A stretch of 64,000 bases of DNA. It comes from Symsagittifera roscoffensis. Lineage: Eukaryota; Xenacoelomorpha; Acoela; Convolutidae. Below are positions 15,501-27,305 of this stretch, piece after piece. Below the pieces are notes generated by a model that saw only the letters and a program-made list of their open reading frames with translations, did not search any database and had not been told where the DNA came from. Each line of letters begins with the position of its first letter. The stretch's first letter is position 1. The position numbers and the translations under genes were made by a program. The DNA is taken from contig NC_087067.1 in the NCBI RefSeq assembly GCF_963678635.1, positions 11,453,716 to 11,517,715 on the forward strand. Direction: 5' to 3'.

Positions 15501-18500
15501 TCCATGTGAATCGTATTTGTAACAAATTTTAACATGTTTGAACCAATCTTCCGCATCATCAGGAGCTCGTAGGTTCCAAGATAAACTGCAGCCGCCGGAG
15601 CTGCGAGTCCAATCTTTAAACTGTGCTGTGAATTGGTTGATTTTGACGCAAGAGGGCGATGTCCCTGAGCAAAACTTTCCAGGCATGTCACTTTTGAATT
15701 CAAAACATAATTCAACGTCTTTCCACCAACTATGCCTGATCAAATTGAACTTCACGAGTTTACCAAGGGCAATTGATTTCACATAACTAGGCAGAGCTTT
15801 TCCTGCTTCTTGTGTAACTTCTTGAAAAATTTCCGTTAGATTGGTGTATGTTGGCCGCAAAGATGAGATTCTGCAGATCCTGAAAATTGAATTGAGAGCT
15901 GAATTTATTATAAAAAAGATAAAAAGATCGAACAACAACAACCTTGTTAGAGCAACGATGCAATTGTTTTAATTCTACAGGGTTCCCTTATTAACCAGAT
16001 TCCGGCTTTTGCTTTACGAAACCAGAAATAGCTAGTGATGATAATGAAAAACAAAATTTTTCTAATTTAGAAATTGCTTATGATTTATCAAATCACCATT
16101 TTTCTTTATTTTATTTGGCGCCAGGGAAAAAATTCCAATTTTTGTCAAACTCTGCAAAAATTGCCCAAAACGACTTCATGGTACGTTTTCCCGAAGACGA
16201 CTTCATGGTACGTTTTCAAAAAAAAAGAGTTCTTCATATGAAAATGCCCATTATGCATGATGAAATTTTATAAGCCTATCCATTTAAGGACTATTAAACC
16301 AAACATTTCTTGAGTTTATTATTTTTCTTCAAGTTTTGCTCGATTTTAAGTGATATAAAATATTTATATCCAACTTGGGGTCGATTGAATTCTGCAGATA
16401 TTTGAGGGAACTTCGAATCTGAAACTGCAAATCGGACAAGTACGCTTTCATCAGATGATTTTCCACTGCAGTGTACATTGAGCTCATTTTCTCCGGCTCG
16501 TCTTTCCCAATCAACTCGTAAATGGGTCTCAGAATTGTTTCGATTAGCCAGGGGTACTTCCGGAGGAAGGGAACAGTGTCGGAAGCTGTGAAATTTTCTG
16601 CTGGGGGTATTTGCTTTATCGCTGTTAACATCAATTCCAAATCAAGAATTTGCCTCGCTTGAATAATGGTTGTTAAAAAACAAGTTAAGAAATTGGACAC
16701 ACGACATTGCAGTTAGAAAAGTTGTGCTAATTCCAGTACATGTTTTTGAGAAAATTAAATAATATAAATTTTTACCGTTTCTGCGGAAAAAGTTCAGTGA
16801 TATTTCTCAAAATCAAAATTTGACTCAAATCAAAAAAAATGAAAAACGTTGAAAAACTAGGTTAACCAAAACTTTTCTATGTCCTCGATAAGACAACTAG
16901 GAACCCAGCTAAAGCTCGAAGGACGTGTTTGTTATTTTTGAATTTTACTGATGCAGAATGAAATGCGTCGTTTCAAAAATTGGACTTTGCTTAATACACT
17001 AATCGTTTTTCTACTCAAATAAGCAAGAAAGAAAATTTTTGAGATAATAGATTTTTCCTAAGAAAACATTTCTCCTACAAAAACTCAGGGAGTCGCAGCT
17101 TTTGTATGAAAAATTCTTGCAACCAATTCTTTCGATTAAACCCCTCAAATCAGATTTGAGTGGGTTGTTTTTAAGGTTTTTATAACAAAACGGTCAAAAA
17201 TGCAAAAATTTTCCAAATATCATTATTTTTATCATTAGATTTGAGTGGGTTGTTTTGGTAGGATACTTATCAAGAAAAGACCAAAAAATGGTCAAAAAAT
17301 CAAAAATATAGACAGCTTCAGCAATTGAATATCACGCAACATGTTGTTTTGATTGAACCCAAAATTTTGAATTTGAGATATTATTCCTCGAGAAAAGTCA
17401 AAAATCTTAAAAAACGGTTAAAAAATCAAAAAATTACCTTTTAAGGAGCGAAGTTTGTTTGTGGAAGACAGGGAAGCTTACCACTACCCGCTGTCTCCAT
17501 TGAACCCATAATCTCGGTTTGGGAGATTAGTTTTCACGAAAAGTCAAAAAAATTCAAAAAAGGCCAAAAAATTAAAAGATTGATTATTGTTTTGTTTTCT
17601 TTGAACATTTAAAATCTCTGATTTGAGTGTATTTTTTGAGAAAACGAGAAAAAAATCAAAAATATCGGTCAAATGTTTTCACCACAGACGTTTCGAAGGC
17701 TGTAGACAGAGAGGTAAAACAAAAAAAGAAAAAGAAAGTAACCAGGCGCACAGATGAGAAGGCGCTCTCTCCTTCTATATCCATTTTTGATATTCGATAG
17801 AATAGTTTCTGAGAAAAACTAAAACATTTTGTAAAAAGTTAGAAAAAATCCAAAACGTCTCAAAAAAATTAAAAAAAAAAAACCCAATTCCATTACTTTT
17901 TCATCAAACAAAATTTCTGGGCAAACATGCCAAGCAAGGCCTCTGAATTTGGAATTAGCAAAAAAAACAAACCCGACAACCTTGAAGCACACTTGAGTTG
18001 AGCCCAAAATAAAGAATGTAGAAAAAACTTTTAAAAGTTTAAAATTCCCCTACAAATAGAATGACCGACACTAGCAACTACCATGATACTTGCCTACGGC
18101 ACAAAAGGCAAAGAATATCCGTGATATGGCAACTAAGCCGGCAAAACTTGAGCAGATAAACGAAAATCCGGAAAATCAAGTTTTACCGGAAAAAAAAAGT
18201 TTTCAATCAAATACTTACTTAAAAAACAAGGTCCGGCCGGGATCCAAACACCGCATTATAGGGTGCACAGATGACGGCGTTACCTCTAAGCTGGAAGTTG
18301 TACAAAGGAACCTGGAAGTTGTTACAAACAATTCAGTAATAATTCAAGATGAAAATGTGGAGGAAAAGTTGTTTACAGGAAACAAAATTCTACTTCCCGA
18401 TTACAAAACACTTGCTTTCGCAAGTGTAATAAAGAAGCATCGCGGTGATGCATCAAGAAGCAAAGCGGGGATGTTATGGGAGGGGTCAAACAACTTACGT

Positions 18501-21500
18501 GCATTGGAGTACTCTCTGAATCTAGTCGATTGTAGAAACTTCTGCGGAACGTCGAACAAACTCTTTGTTGTAGAAACCTTTCTTGGTCTGTCTGTTTTCC
18601 AGTAATTGTTGAGAAAAACGTGAACACTCAGCTCAACAATTTCATGATCGGTCTTTCCCCGATGGAAGTCTTTCGAAATCAAGTGCTGGCTTTTAATAAA
18701 CTGACCGAAACGACCCATTGTTATGTAATGTGTTCCAAAAGTATCTATGAAGTCTTGATATGCTTTTGGATCATGTTGGAAATATTTGGGTAACATTGAC
18801 AAGCGCTTAGTCGCGTAACTTCCGAGTGTTACGTTCTGAGTCGTGTCCAAATTGAGAACAACAGAATTGAAAAAAGAAAAGACTTCGGCAATCACAGTTG
18901 AGTATTCGGACATTTCTTTACCCTTGGCACGGTAATTTGGGTTATTCGAGAACATTCCTTAGGGATAAGTTCGACTTGGCTTCCATAGTGAGCAAATGAT
19001 TTGAAATTTTAGTTAACTGAGTTTCCATTTTTAGATCTGAATGAACCTTTAAAGCGAATGTTTTCAAAACTCATAGTTGAGATATTGAATTTTGGGAAAT
19101 TATCAAAAAATTTCTTTCAAAAACAATTTTTTTGTTTCAATATTGGAGTATATACACAGTACTCAGCTAATTGTACTATTGCCATTCCAAATTCAGAACT
19201 TAAGACGTATTTTCTAAAATGGTTACTAATTTTTATTGTTTCATGATCTTCTTTATAGAGAACTTGAAGTCCTTTGTTGGTCTTTTCGTTATGAATAAAT
19301 TGTCGTTATGAATAAAACGTTAAAAAGTTATAGAGCCACGAGTCAAAGTGATCCCGTTCCTTCGGTCGGCCAAACGCCACTTCTCTCGGCCATTCGGTGT
19401 TTCAAGTCGGAAAACGAGTGGAATATACGTGTGGATGTCCTGAGACTTGGATTCGGGTAGTTAGAGTTGTTATTGAATTTCAGCTGATCCGGAATGAAAC
19501 CTTCTTAACAAAAATGTGATAAATTTTTGTTAAATATGTCTGTAATTTTTGTCTAAAATGTTTTCAAGAGCATCAAAATTCTCATATACTTTTTAAACTC
19601 GAGCCACTAGCGGATTGTAAACAAGCTTTTTTCCGTCAGCTGTTTGTCGCACAGCCCGAAAGACATTTCGCAGATTTTTTTTTGTGGAAAAACTAGTGTT
19701 ATAGGGTGCAAAGATGACGGCGTTACCTCTTAGCTGGAAGTTCTACAAAGGAACCTAGAAGTTGTTAAAATTCTGAAACCGATCCCACCCATCGCAAAAT
19801 AAGATACGCACGTGTTAACGTATACAATTATTATAAATCTTCTTAATATTTGAAAGGTTTACAATTTTTTGGATGGCTTTTCAAACTCAAAATGATTATA
19901 ATTTTCAATCTTAATTTTATTACTTTTTTCAAAAACGCAAAAAAAAGTTCAGGTTTGAAATTTTACCAGCTTAAAAGATTCAATTCAAAAATTATATTTC
20001 ACGGTTGTGCTAAAAAATTGTTTCAAAAATTATAAAAAACCAGTCAAGAGGTAGTAAATTTGCATTTTTGATTGCAAATAGTAGTTTAAAAGACTAACGA
20101 GTATCATGGTTGTCTGGATTAGTACCCAACTCGGGACAGGTGAAGTCTAACAGGGTGGACTTCTTGTAACCAGTAGTACGTGAGTCATCCATGTTGAACA
20201 TTGTAATGTCCACTCCCTTTGACATTTGCAAGAGACCAGAAGGGCTGAAAGCACAGTCTGTCGCGAAGCCTAAAAAGCATTTTTTTCTGATAATATTGGT
20301 CTGAAAATTATGAAAATATAGTGTTTTTTTCTTGTAAGAGTCGATAAACGTAGTTCAGATTCGTATATAGGTCCTGATGATTTTTTTTTCAGGAAAAATC
20401 TTGAAAAGATCTTATATTTTACAGAAGTGCGTTCATACAAATTTATGCATTTATGAATGGTTTTAGGTATATAGGCACTATTTGAGTTCAATTTTATCCC
20501 CCCTGCCTCTTTTATCCCCTCTCGGGCGTTCGACCCCCTGACCACTCAAAAGCTCCCCCTTTTGATACTCTTTTAAGACCTCCATTTTTGGCTGGCGGAC
20601 TCTAAATTATTTCTGAAGGCGTCTTTGGCGCCAATATATTCTAACTTTGAGAGGTGAGCACGCGGTCAAAACTGTTCAAAAAGAGCCTAAAACGCTTTTT
20701 TTGACATGTTTCAAAAAAAAAAAAAGAAAAAAAAATTAGTTTTGGATGTATAATTTAGTTGTTCCTTGCCAATAAAAGTTTTCTAAAATATTTTTCATCA
20801 AAATAAGCTCACAAAGAAAGAACACGGGTTTGGTGTGAAAACAGTTTAATCTTTTTTGGGCTTAATTTTAAAATTTTAAATGCGATAACTTTACCTGTAA
20901 TTACATACAAGGCCCAAATGTTGAGAACTAAATGAATCTTCATTGCTAACAAGAAATGGTCAATTTAAATGTCTCGGAGCTGAAAAAAGCTTGATATCGA
21001 AGTGAAATGATTATGGTAAATAACGATATAAGATCATTGATTGTTCTATCAAAAGTTCAAATGACATTGAAGAAAAGTTCAACTTCGCTCATTTCTTTTC
21101 AAGAAATATCAATTTTGCGGGTATCATTTCTCTTGATGAAGAAGAGTCGGGTATTTATCGTAAATGCGTTTCAGGAAGATTCTCGAAGACAGGAGTCCCT
21201 CGGAGTCCCAGATGTCAATGACCACGGATCTAACGGACGAACCTCTAGCTTTGGATCATCAGCTCTCGTGTCACCAACAGACAACTCCTCGATGGAAAAT
21301 TCCACCATGTTACGTAACAGAGTAAATGAACAACACGACGTAATAGGAAATGTGAGTAATAATATAGCAGAAAAGCACATCGAGAGGATAAATCAGCACA
21401 GTGGGAGTTTTGAACTGGACGAAAATGGATCACGCTGCGATGTTCCAGGTACTTTTTTGATCGTTGCCTTGATAGAGTCTCGCAGGTTCCAGCTAGGAGT

Positions 21501-24500
21501 ATCCGGTTTAAAATAAGAGAAAAACTCAGTATTTCTCCAGAAATGTATTTGTAAAATATCAGTTCTGTATCAGGTTCTGGCAAGTGGCTTTTATCTCTGA
21601 TCAAAGATAACAGAGAACACAACAGCAGTACTGTAACAGTACTGAGTCAGTACTGTTACAGCAGTTTTTTTTTGTATTCTGCTACTTTTCTGATCAGAAT
21701 AAAATCAAAGTTTTTATTTCTGTGATTTCTATGATCAAAAATTGAATCAGAAACAATCAGAACAGCAATTTTTTGTAATAAAGCTCAAAAAAAGTCTCAA
21801 AAATAACAAAATTCCGCGCCGAGGCAAAAAAGTGACATCAACGAAAATATTTGGTTGGGCTGATATTACTGTTTCACTTACTGCGACAGAAAGTGTCTTG
21901 TAATTGGGAACTAGACTTTTTTGCGGTGAAAAATTTTTCTTACACTTTTTGCAAGAAGTTGATGTTGAGTTTCTTAAGATTTTTTAAAATCCGGTGATTG
22001 AAGACGCATAAAAACGGGATATATAAGCATAAAATTGATAAATCAAATTTAATGAGCTAAAATATGAAGCATGAAATGACTAAAAATCCTCAATTTTTCA
22101 AATGTGTCTGGAAAGTTTCAAGGATTTTTAGTTTCAAAAAAGTTTAGAGCAAAAAACTGAAACTTTAAAAAATGAAAAAATCCAAAAGTCCTGAGAAACA
22201 AAATGAAGCATTGCGAAGACCTTGAATTACCTAAAAGTCATCAGTGCAAATCCATTTTTCTTAGAGCAATCCCGAGCGTTTTTGGATAATTATTTGCGAG
22301 TTGGGGAAAAAATTTCGTACTAATACGCAATGAAGTTTTGATTACTAATTTATAAAAAAAACATCCAAAGGTCGGTCGAAATATTTCCAGTTTGGTTCGA
22401 GTCGGTCAAAACATAGCACACTTGAGTGGCACACATTTTTTCTTCATTAGAGCCTATTCCTTGGCTGATTAAAAACATTTTACATAGAGAATTTAACAAC
22501 CTGTTATCATTCAATCAAACAATAAATCAACTTTTTAATCGAAAAATCAAAAAACGAAAATGTTGAAGTTAAAATCACCGGAATGTTGTAGTTGATCGCA
22601 GATGATATATTCATGATACATTCTCAGTTGATCGATTACTGGTCGATGAATTTCTGGTTATGATGAGTTATCGGTTGATGATAATAAAGTCAGACAATGA
22701 TGATATAAAACGGAAGAAGTTCTGAAATGCAATCATTGCATAAGTATACTTTATAATTTACAAGATATCACGAAAACTATAGTTTCCTTGAGTAAGATTT
22801 TTTTCGAGATTTTGATCGGCGTAGAACTGTGATTGGAATGGATCGGGTGATGCCGGTTCAGACATAAATTCACTTATGCCAAGATCTCGAAAGAGAACCA
22901 TCAAACTGGGCTCGTTGAATGCATAAGTATGACTGCTAGAGAAACTAATTTGAATTTACTCGGGCATGGTTGGCTTCAGGTCAGGGGCGAATTTAGGAAG
23001 GGGAGCGGGGGAGGCGGACGCCTCTCCTCTCTCGGGATTCGACCCACCGCCGACCCAAAGGGTCCCCCTTTGGTACTTTTTAAGAAATCCAGTTTTGGTC
23101 GACCGACCGTAAAATTTTAAAGGAATTATTTTGTCAAAATTTTCCAAAAAGTGCCCAAAAACGGCTTTTTTACCGGTTTTTTTTCAAAATTTTGCCTGCG
23201 GCGCAGAAATTTTGGCCAAAACAGCGTCTTTTCAGTGCTTTAGGAGAGCACGGAAAATCAATTTGGTCGACCTAAAAAAAAGTCGTCGAAAATTTCGAAA
23301 GTTTTTTGAAAGTCCGCCCCTCTCAAGAAAATCCTAGATCCGCCCCTGCTTCAGGTGCAATTTTTTTAATCCCCATATTTTCCTTACACAACTAATGGAA
23401 TCGAATTAGGTAGCTTTTCAAAGTTTTCAAAAGCCTTCTCTGTAGTACAAAAACATGCCGACAACCTGCAGCCAATCTATCCCAGGATACCAAATTGAAA
23501 TCAAACCAAAGAACAATATCGACCAAATCTGTTTCGATAGGAGAAAATAAGTAAACCAAAAATGTGTTAAGTTTTTAGCTGATTTTGCTAAGGGGGTTAG
23601 GTTAAATAACCATTTTACAAAAATAATCATTTCTATTTTGAAATACCCTTAATGAAACAAACTAACATGAAATAACCACAAGCTTGAACAACATTTCCTC
23701 TAGAACTTTTATACCAAGAATACAAATATCCTTTCCATGCTTGAAATTCTTAAGCACTATGAAAAAGAAAACCTCACAAGTTCAATAAAAAGATCGGCAA
23801 AAAGATTGCAACAGACTGAAATATCCATGTTGCAGCATTTTCTTTTATGAACTTTTTTTTTGCTTTTTTTGGTTGTGATGGAATTATAGCCTTAAATTAA
23901 GGTACTTGTTTAAGGTAATTAAGGTACTCTCAATAAAACACTTAACCTAGATTAGATCATTCCTTAAGCAACTGAATTTAAGATTACAACTGCTTATTTG
24001 AAGAAGAGGCGGATGCGAGTCTAAGAAATTCGACTCTTTAGTTCTCGCTTTAGTACTAATGTACGGCAGTGTCATTTTTGGCCTACCGGTCCTAAAATTT
24101 TTTGAAGGCGCCATCGGCGCCAATAGATACTAATTTTGAGGGTATCACTCGCCAAAAAACGCATTTTTTTTTGTCAAAATCTTCAATGCCAAGAATGCCA
24201 TTTTTGGCCTGTTTTTTTCTCAAACTTTTTCCTGCTGCATATATGTTTTTTTAAAAACAGGGTCTTTTATAGTGCTGTCTTTAAAAGCTAAAAAACTTTG
24301 TCTTCGACCTAAAAAAAATAGAATCGAAAAAAAAAACAGAAAATTTTTTTGAAAATCGGCATCCCCCTCGAACATTTTTTAGATCCGCTCTGGGTCCTGC
24401 GCGTAAAAACTCGATTCTGATCAGCCGAAAAACTTTGATTTTAATTTTAATCTAATTAACATCCTCCACCTGAATTTTTAGGGACGGCATTCAGATTGTT

Positions 24501-25285
24501 AACCTGGTCTACAACTTGTTTCAGGCGTGCTAACTGACGACCCGCATGATTACACAGACTTACCCGAAAAAAGAATCCAGAGTTACATGCATCCGAAAAA
24601 ACTGATCCAATCGCCCGTTTCGTCTTCAGACAGCAGTAGGAAAACTCAGAGTCCGTTTAGTGTTAATCAACGATCACAAATGGGTAGTCCCAATAACTTC
24701 GGCTCAATGGTACGCAACGTTCATAACAACAATAACCTTTGTTATAATAGCAACAACAACAACCCGGACCAATCATTATCGTCACCAGGGTCTACTGGGT
24801 CTGCCCAACGGAAGAAGCGCCTTCCTCCCGACCCAAATCTCTTTCCCGAGTACTACGAGAACTCGGCTTCATCCGAATTTAACTCGACTCCGACAAATAG
24901 TCAGACGATGTCAAAAATAGCCCATATTGAACGGAGGATGAATCAGTACACATATGCAAACATGACGACACCTCGGCGATACGAGACGAACAGGTTGGCT
25001 GCCGAACTAACAACGACACGAGCTGTAAAACATCGAATCGGAAACGCTCAAAAACGAGAAGTGTACGAAGATTCCCAGAGGTTCACAGAAGACGGATCCC
25101 CCTTAAGAGCATATGAGCCCCCCTGGAAAAATCAATTATCTATGGATATGTCACAATTGACCAGCGAAGAATCTTCTGATCAATTTCCATCTCCAACAGA
25201 ATCGGTCGTCAACCAAGAATCGAGATTACGAAACAGTGACGTCTATTTGGCATTCAGCGATAACGACCGGGAGAGTATTTTATAA
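505..25285 (+). CDS. Monocarboxylate transporter-like protein (SLC16/MFS family), 3' six exons
   Basis: Multi-exon membrane transporter whose 5' exons lie upstream of the window. Exons read from splice sites with matching phase: 505-754, 12012-12143, 12391-12643, 12919-13283, 21175-21448, 24525-25285 (stop). The first exon gives a hydrophobic helix ending CAFRPVE, a Pro-rich loop, then a helix with SLGFYVP, the pattern at TM6-TM7 of monocarboxylate transporters. The third gives a helix with GLSYGSVRTFSVAF and then VSGVGFVLGLPIA. The fourth supplies the last helix. The final two exons are a hydrophilic Ser/Asn-rich cytoplasmic tail of about 340 residues, long for the family. Family knowledge: SLC16 proteins are 12-helix proton-linked or facilitative carriers at the plasma membrane; the substrate cannot be told. 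TM7-8 coding seems under-represented, so an exon inside 755-12011 may be missed. The intron 13284-21174 contains the antisense MACPF gene. Confidence 0.75.
755..2130. other. Intron sequence with an imperfect minisatellite
   Basis: This is the start of the 755-12011 intron of the transporter gene. At 1059-1330 there are about eight diverged units built on GGTCGA(G/A)A...GTCGAAACATA, roughly 30-40 bp each. A single related patch recurs at 22370-22430. I see no exon in the remainder. Confidence 0.5.
2131..5740. repeat. Tandem duplication, copy 1 (3.6 kb)
   Basis: This block begins TATTAAGGTACTAGC and ends GCAATCTGGA. It is followed directly by a second, nearly identical copy (5741-9442). Shared landmarks include the same poly-G tract (about 3569/7183), the same poly-C tract (about 4630/8248) and the same repeat-family insertion in each (about 4650-4910 and 8270-8550), which therefore predates the duplication. 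Small ORFs come in matched pairs and show no protein features. Confidence 0.9.
5741..9442. repeat. Tandem duplication, copy 2 (3.7 kb)
   Basis: This is the second copy of the 2131-5740 block, differing by scattered substitutions, a few small indels and an expanded G-rich minisatellite (8681-8800). It lies wholly inside the intron of the transporter gene, so it should not change the coding sequence. High identity implies recent unequal exchange, or an assembly duplication. Confidence 0.9.
8681..8800. repeat. G-rich minisatellite, about four units
   Basis: Units of about 35 bp follow the pattern AAGGTTG(G)n(TGGATTAAA)ATCTCCAAT. The first tandem copy has only two such units (about 5031-5100). 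Each unit carries a run of 6-11 G on the + strand, so the block could form G-quadruplexes. The expansion is specific to copy 2. Confidence 0.8.
9443..9906. other. Intron sequence, nothing recognised
   Basis: AT-rich intronic sequence after the tandem duplication. I see no exon, RNA or repeat that I can support. Confidence 0.4.
9907..10120. mobile_element. Short TIR element (MITE-like), 214 bp
   Basis: The ends form a perfect 17-bp inverted repeat: GGATCTACTTAACAATT at 9907-9923 and its complement at 10104-10120. Poly-C and poly-G runs extend the symmetry inward. A further internal copy of the left end lies at about 10055. I see no target-site duplication. Superfamily not assigned. Confidence 0.6.
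10121..12011. other. Intron sequence with a possible tRNA-derived fragment
   Basis: Mostly featureless AT-rich intron. On the - strand at about 11765-11703 an A-box-like GTCAGCTGGTATG is followed by a B-box-like GGTTCGAAGC, which suggests a degenerate tRNA-derived SINE head. The A-B spacing is shorter than in a normal tRNA. No exon was recognised, though the transporter may need one in this intron. Confidence 0.25.
12160..12187. repeat. Short tandem AGGTCAAAAG repeat
   Basis: About three copies of a 10-bp unit lie just downstream of the donor at 12144 in the transporter gene. Confidence 0.6.
13284..15081. other. Intron sequence between transporter exon 4 and the nested gene
   Basis: Long AT-rich stretch. 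I see no exon with credible splice sites and codon pattern. It ends at the 3' end of the antisense MACPF gene. Confidence 0.4.
15082..15092 (-). promoter_or_regulatory. Probable poly(A) signal of the MACPF gene
   Basis: The - strand reads GGAAAATAAAATG about 45 nt downstream of the stop codon at 15135, giving a canonical AATAAA. Confidence 0.55.
15135..20943 (-). CDS. Secreted MACPF-domain protein with Cys/Trp repeat tail
   Basis: Exons on the - strand: 20943-20895 (start ATG plus a hydrophobic signal peptide), 20269-20099, 18957-18499, 16657 to about 16400, and 15879-15135 (stop). Phases agree at the junctions I could define; the donor of the fourth exon is unsettled. The 18957-18499 exon carries the MACPF signature FIDTFGTHYITMGRFG, matching the family pattern of an aromatic residue near GTHY. 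The next exon has PAENFTASDTVPF and RPIYELI, typical of the end of the domain. The last exon, about 248 residues, has three modules with W-W/F-K..LC(F/Y) and GC.(L/I)SW.L..P spacing, probably disulphide-bonded. A candidate extra exon on the - strand near 19440-19370 contains FHSFSDLKHRMAERSGV, which resembles the MACPF N-terminal region. MACPF proteins are pore-forming or membrane-associated; whether this one lyses cells, acts in immunity or in development is unknown. It lies inside an intron of the transporter, antisense. Confidence 0.72.
18254..18322. repeat. About 65-bp sequence duplicated at about 19697-19765
   Basis: Both sites share ATAGGGTGCA(C/A)AGATGACGGCG followed by TTACCTCTNAGCTGGAAGTT. 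On the - strand each copy offers CAG and GTAACG boundaries around about 28 nt. That could be an ancient duplicated mini-exon of the MACPF gene, but one copy has an in-frame stop and no phase fits. Confidence 0.4.
20500..20740 (+). mobile_element. Partial copy of the hAT-MITE-related family
   Basis: Shares the 5' half of the 22982-23348 element: a TTCGACCCCCTGACC-like block, a run of pyrimidines, GAAGGCGTCTTTGGCGCC, then Phe-codon-like AT-rich sequence. The 3' terminal repeat is absent or decayed. Confidence 0.5.
21449..22981. other. Intron sequence, nothing recognised
   Basis: AT-rich intron between the last two transporter exons. It has a small palindromic CAGTACTG...GTACTG cluster at about 21628-21662 and a GATGAT-rich patch near 22590-22690. 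No gene was recognised. Confidence 0.4.
22982..23348 (+). mobile_element. Non-autonomous hAT-like MITE, 367 bp, complete
   Basis: The left end CAGGGGCGAATTTAGGA and right end TCCTAGATCCGCCCCTG are imperfect inverted repeats (17 bp, two mismatches). They are flanked by an exact 8-bp target duplication, CTTCAGGT, at 22974-22981 and 23349-23356. An 8-bp duplication and CAGGGGCGG-type ends are hallmarks of the hAT superfamily. There is no transposase, so it depends on an autonomous relative. Diverged family members sit in both tandem copies of the first intron, at 20500-20740, 24008-24395 and 60806-61302. Confidence 0.88.
24008..24395 (+). mobile_element. Diverged relative of the hAT-like MITE
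   Basis: Contains the shared GAAGGCGCCATCGGCGCCAAT core, ...TTTTGTCAAAAT..., and a decayed right end TAGATCCGCTCTGGGTCCTG. No target duplication is visible. Confidence 0.5.
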
Positions 25286-25603
25286 TCTACACTTAAATTG
25301 GTAAATTGTCAGTTTTTTTGTTTTGGGTTCGACTATGAAAATATTCAATTTTGTAATTGTATCACAAAAAAATGGCAAAGATGAACTCTTAGTTATAAAT
25401 CTTGCTGTAAAATTTTGGATTTTGATATCAATTTAATGAATTGACTGCTTATTTAGAAAACTTTCACAAACAAGCGTGATAGTTTATTGAGAAAGAAAAT
25501 GAGAGAATACATTTTTTACGGCCTGCAGAAGACCTAAATTTATATTGAATGCTACGTGACTTGCAATTTTGCAAAGGTCATTACCGATGATGAATGCCTC
25601 TGC
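25286..25603. other. 3' flank of the transporter gene
   Basis: AT-rich sequence downstream of the stop. I see no canonical AATAAA close by. Confidence 0.3.
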
Positions 25604-27305
25604 TTTGCATTTTCATAATTTAAATCTTCAGAAGTCGGAAAATGAAGTGCTTTTGGTATCATAATCACAAATTAAAATTGTTTCAAACTGAGCAATACGA
25701 GGCCAAACTGTGCACTAGATAGGCGCACAATTTAGTGTCTGTTTGTTCATGGATTCCAGAGACAAATCTATAAACATGTTCCATTATGTCAGCGGACTCC
25801 ACCTGCAGAACGTCCATGGATTCAGCGCATAAATACTTAAACCGTTAACTTTGTCGGCAAATTAGTTTTGATGCGGGTTTCACAACGAGTGAATAACTAG
25901 TTCTTCCGGAATCGGCATATGAGAACGGATTCAGCAAACTAAATTGATTCAGCAATATTATGCGAATTCCGCTCAAAATTTGCTGATTCGGCTTACGATT
26001 TGTAGATCCATTTTCAGATGCGAATTCCACGACAGTTTAAGTTTACTAAACACATATATTTTTATTTGTTCCGGATTCCACAAACGTTTTCTACCGATTC
26101 CGCAAAAATGCCTGTTTTTAAAGTAGTTTTGAGCAATAAAGTGTTTCAGCTATTTTTTCATGGAATCTAAAATAGCAAAGATTCAAGAAAAATAGCAATC
26201 TTGCGGATTTCGCTAAAATTCTGTTTTTGGCTTGTTGTGGAATCCGCTCACAAATCAGAAGATGCACAGTTTGGCCTCGTATTGCTCTAAAACCTATAGA
26301 AAAATTGGTTGAAGAGGACCAACTTGAGCAAGAGCAGAAAAAAAAACAACTTGTTTAAACGCTGCTGAAGTTTTTTTTGAGAACTATCTTATCTAAAATT
26401 GGCAAAATAATATGTACATTGTTTATCATAAACGCAAAACAAAAATGATAAAATTACTACTTCTAAATTAGGCCGCTGAAATAATTTAAGGCAAGATAGA
26501 TGAGTTGCGCACTCAGGGGATATTCTTTTGAAATAAAACAAAAGTAATTTTTTTAAAATATGAATTATATATATTTTGTTTAATAAGTTGTAAAGACTTT
26601 TCAGTATTCGAGTTAGGATCTGTAATTTTCTCTTTGTTAATTATGCGTGATTCCCAAAAATGATACTGAAGTAGCCATAGCCGAAAAAATGAAAAACTGT
26701 GGCTTATAAATTTGTTTGTCCAGATTTTATTCAGGTTAAACTCAAATTTTTTTGTATGATAATCACATTAAATTGGTTCGAAACTTTTTTTTATTTTTTT
26801 TTGTTAACCGGATGTTGTTTTGCGTTCAATTTTGTTGGATTAGTTTATTCTTCTAGTAGTATCAAGCAATTGGCATCTAAACATATTTATCTCTGGTTAC
26901 TTTATACAACCATTTCTAATCATTAATTGTGCTTGAACCTGTTAATTAACTTTTTCAAAAGAATGCTGTTTTGAGCCCAACTCTTCCTTTTATCCACTGC
27001 TCGGGGGTCAGGCAACGCTCACAGCTCATCCACTGACTAAAAACTAGCTAAGACGGCGGGGTTAGCTAATCAGTCCTTTTTTTCAACCTAAAGAGTAATA
27101 AAAAACATAATAACAAAATTTTGACAGTTATTGCTGCAAAAAATACCTGTAATGCGCCAAAACTAAAAAAAAACGCCCATATGTTATTTAATTTCCAAAT
27201 GCACACAAAAATTATGAACTATAAAGATTTCCTGTGATTGCAGTGGTTTTGTGATAAATTTATATTGGCTAAAAATGCAAAACTGTGAAAAAAGGAAGTT
27301 CTTTC
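25604..27305. repeat. 1.65-kb tandem repeat, copy 1
   Basis: First of three head-to-tail copies. Each begins near TTTGC(A/G)TTTTCA, includes CTTCAGAAGTC(G/T)GAAAATGAAGTGCTT, a stretch dense in GATTCCGC/GAATCCGC motifs, CCAACTCTTCCTTTTATCCAC, and ends in CCTGTGATTGCAG. Copies differ by many substitutions, so the array is older than the 3.6-kb duplication. Confidence 0.85.

Noticed and set aside
18090..18605. 171-aa + strand ORF
   Set aside because: It is antisense to the MACPF exon and its 3' intron; no protein family features, and the - strand explains the sequence.
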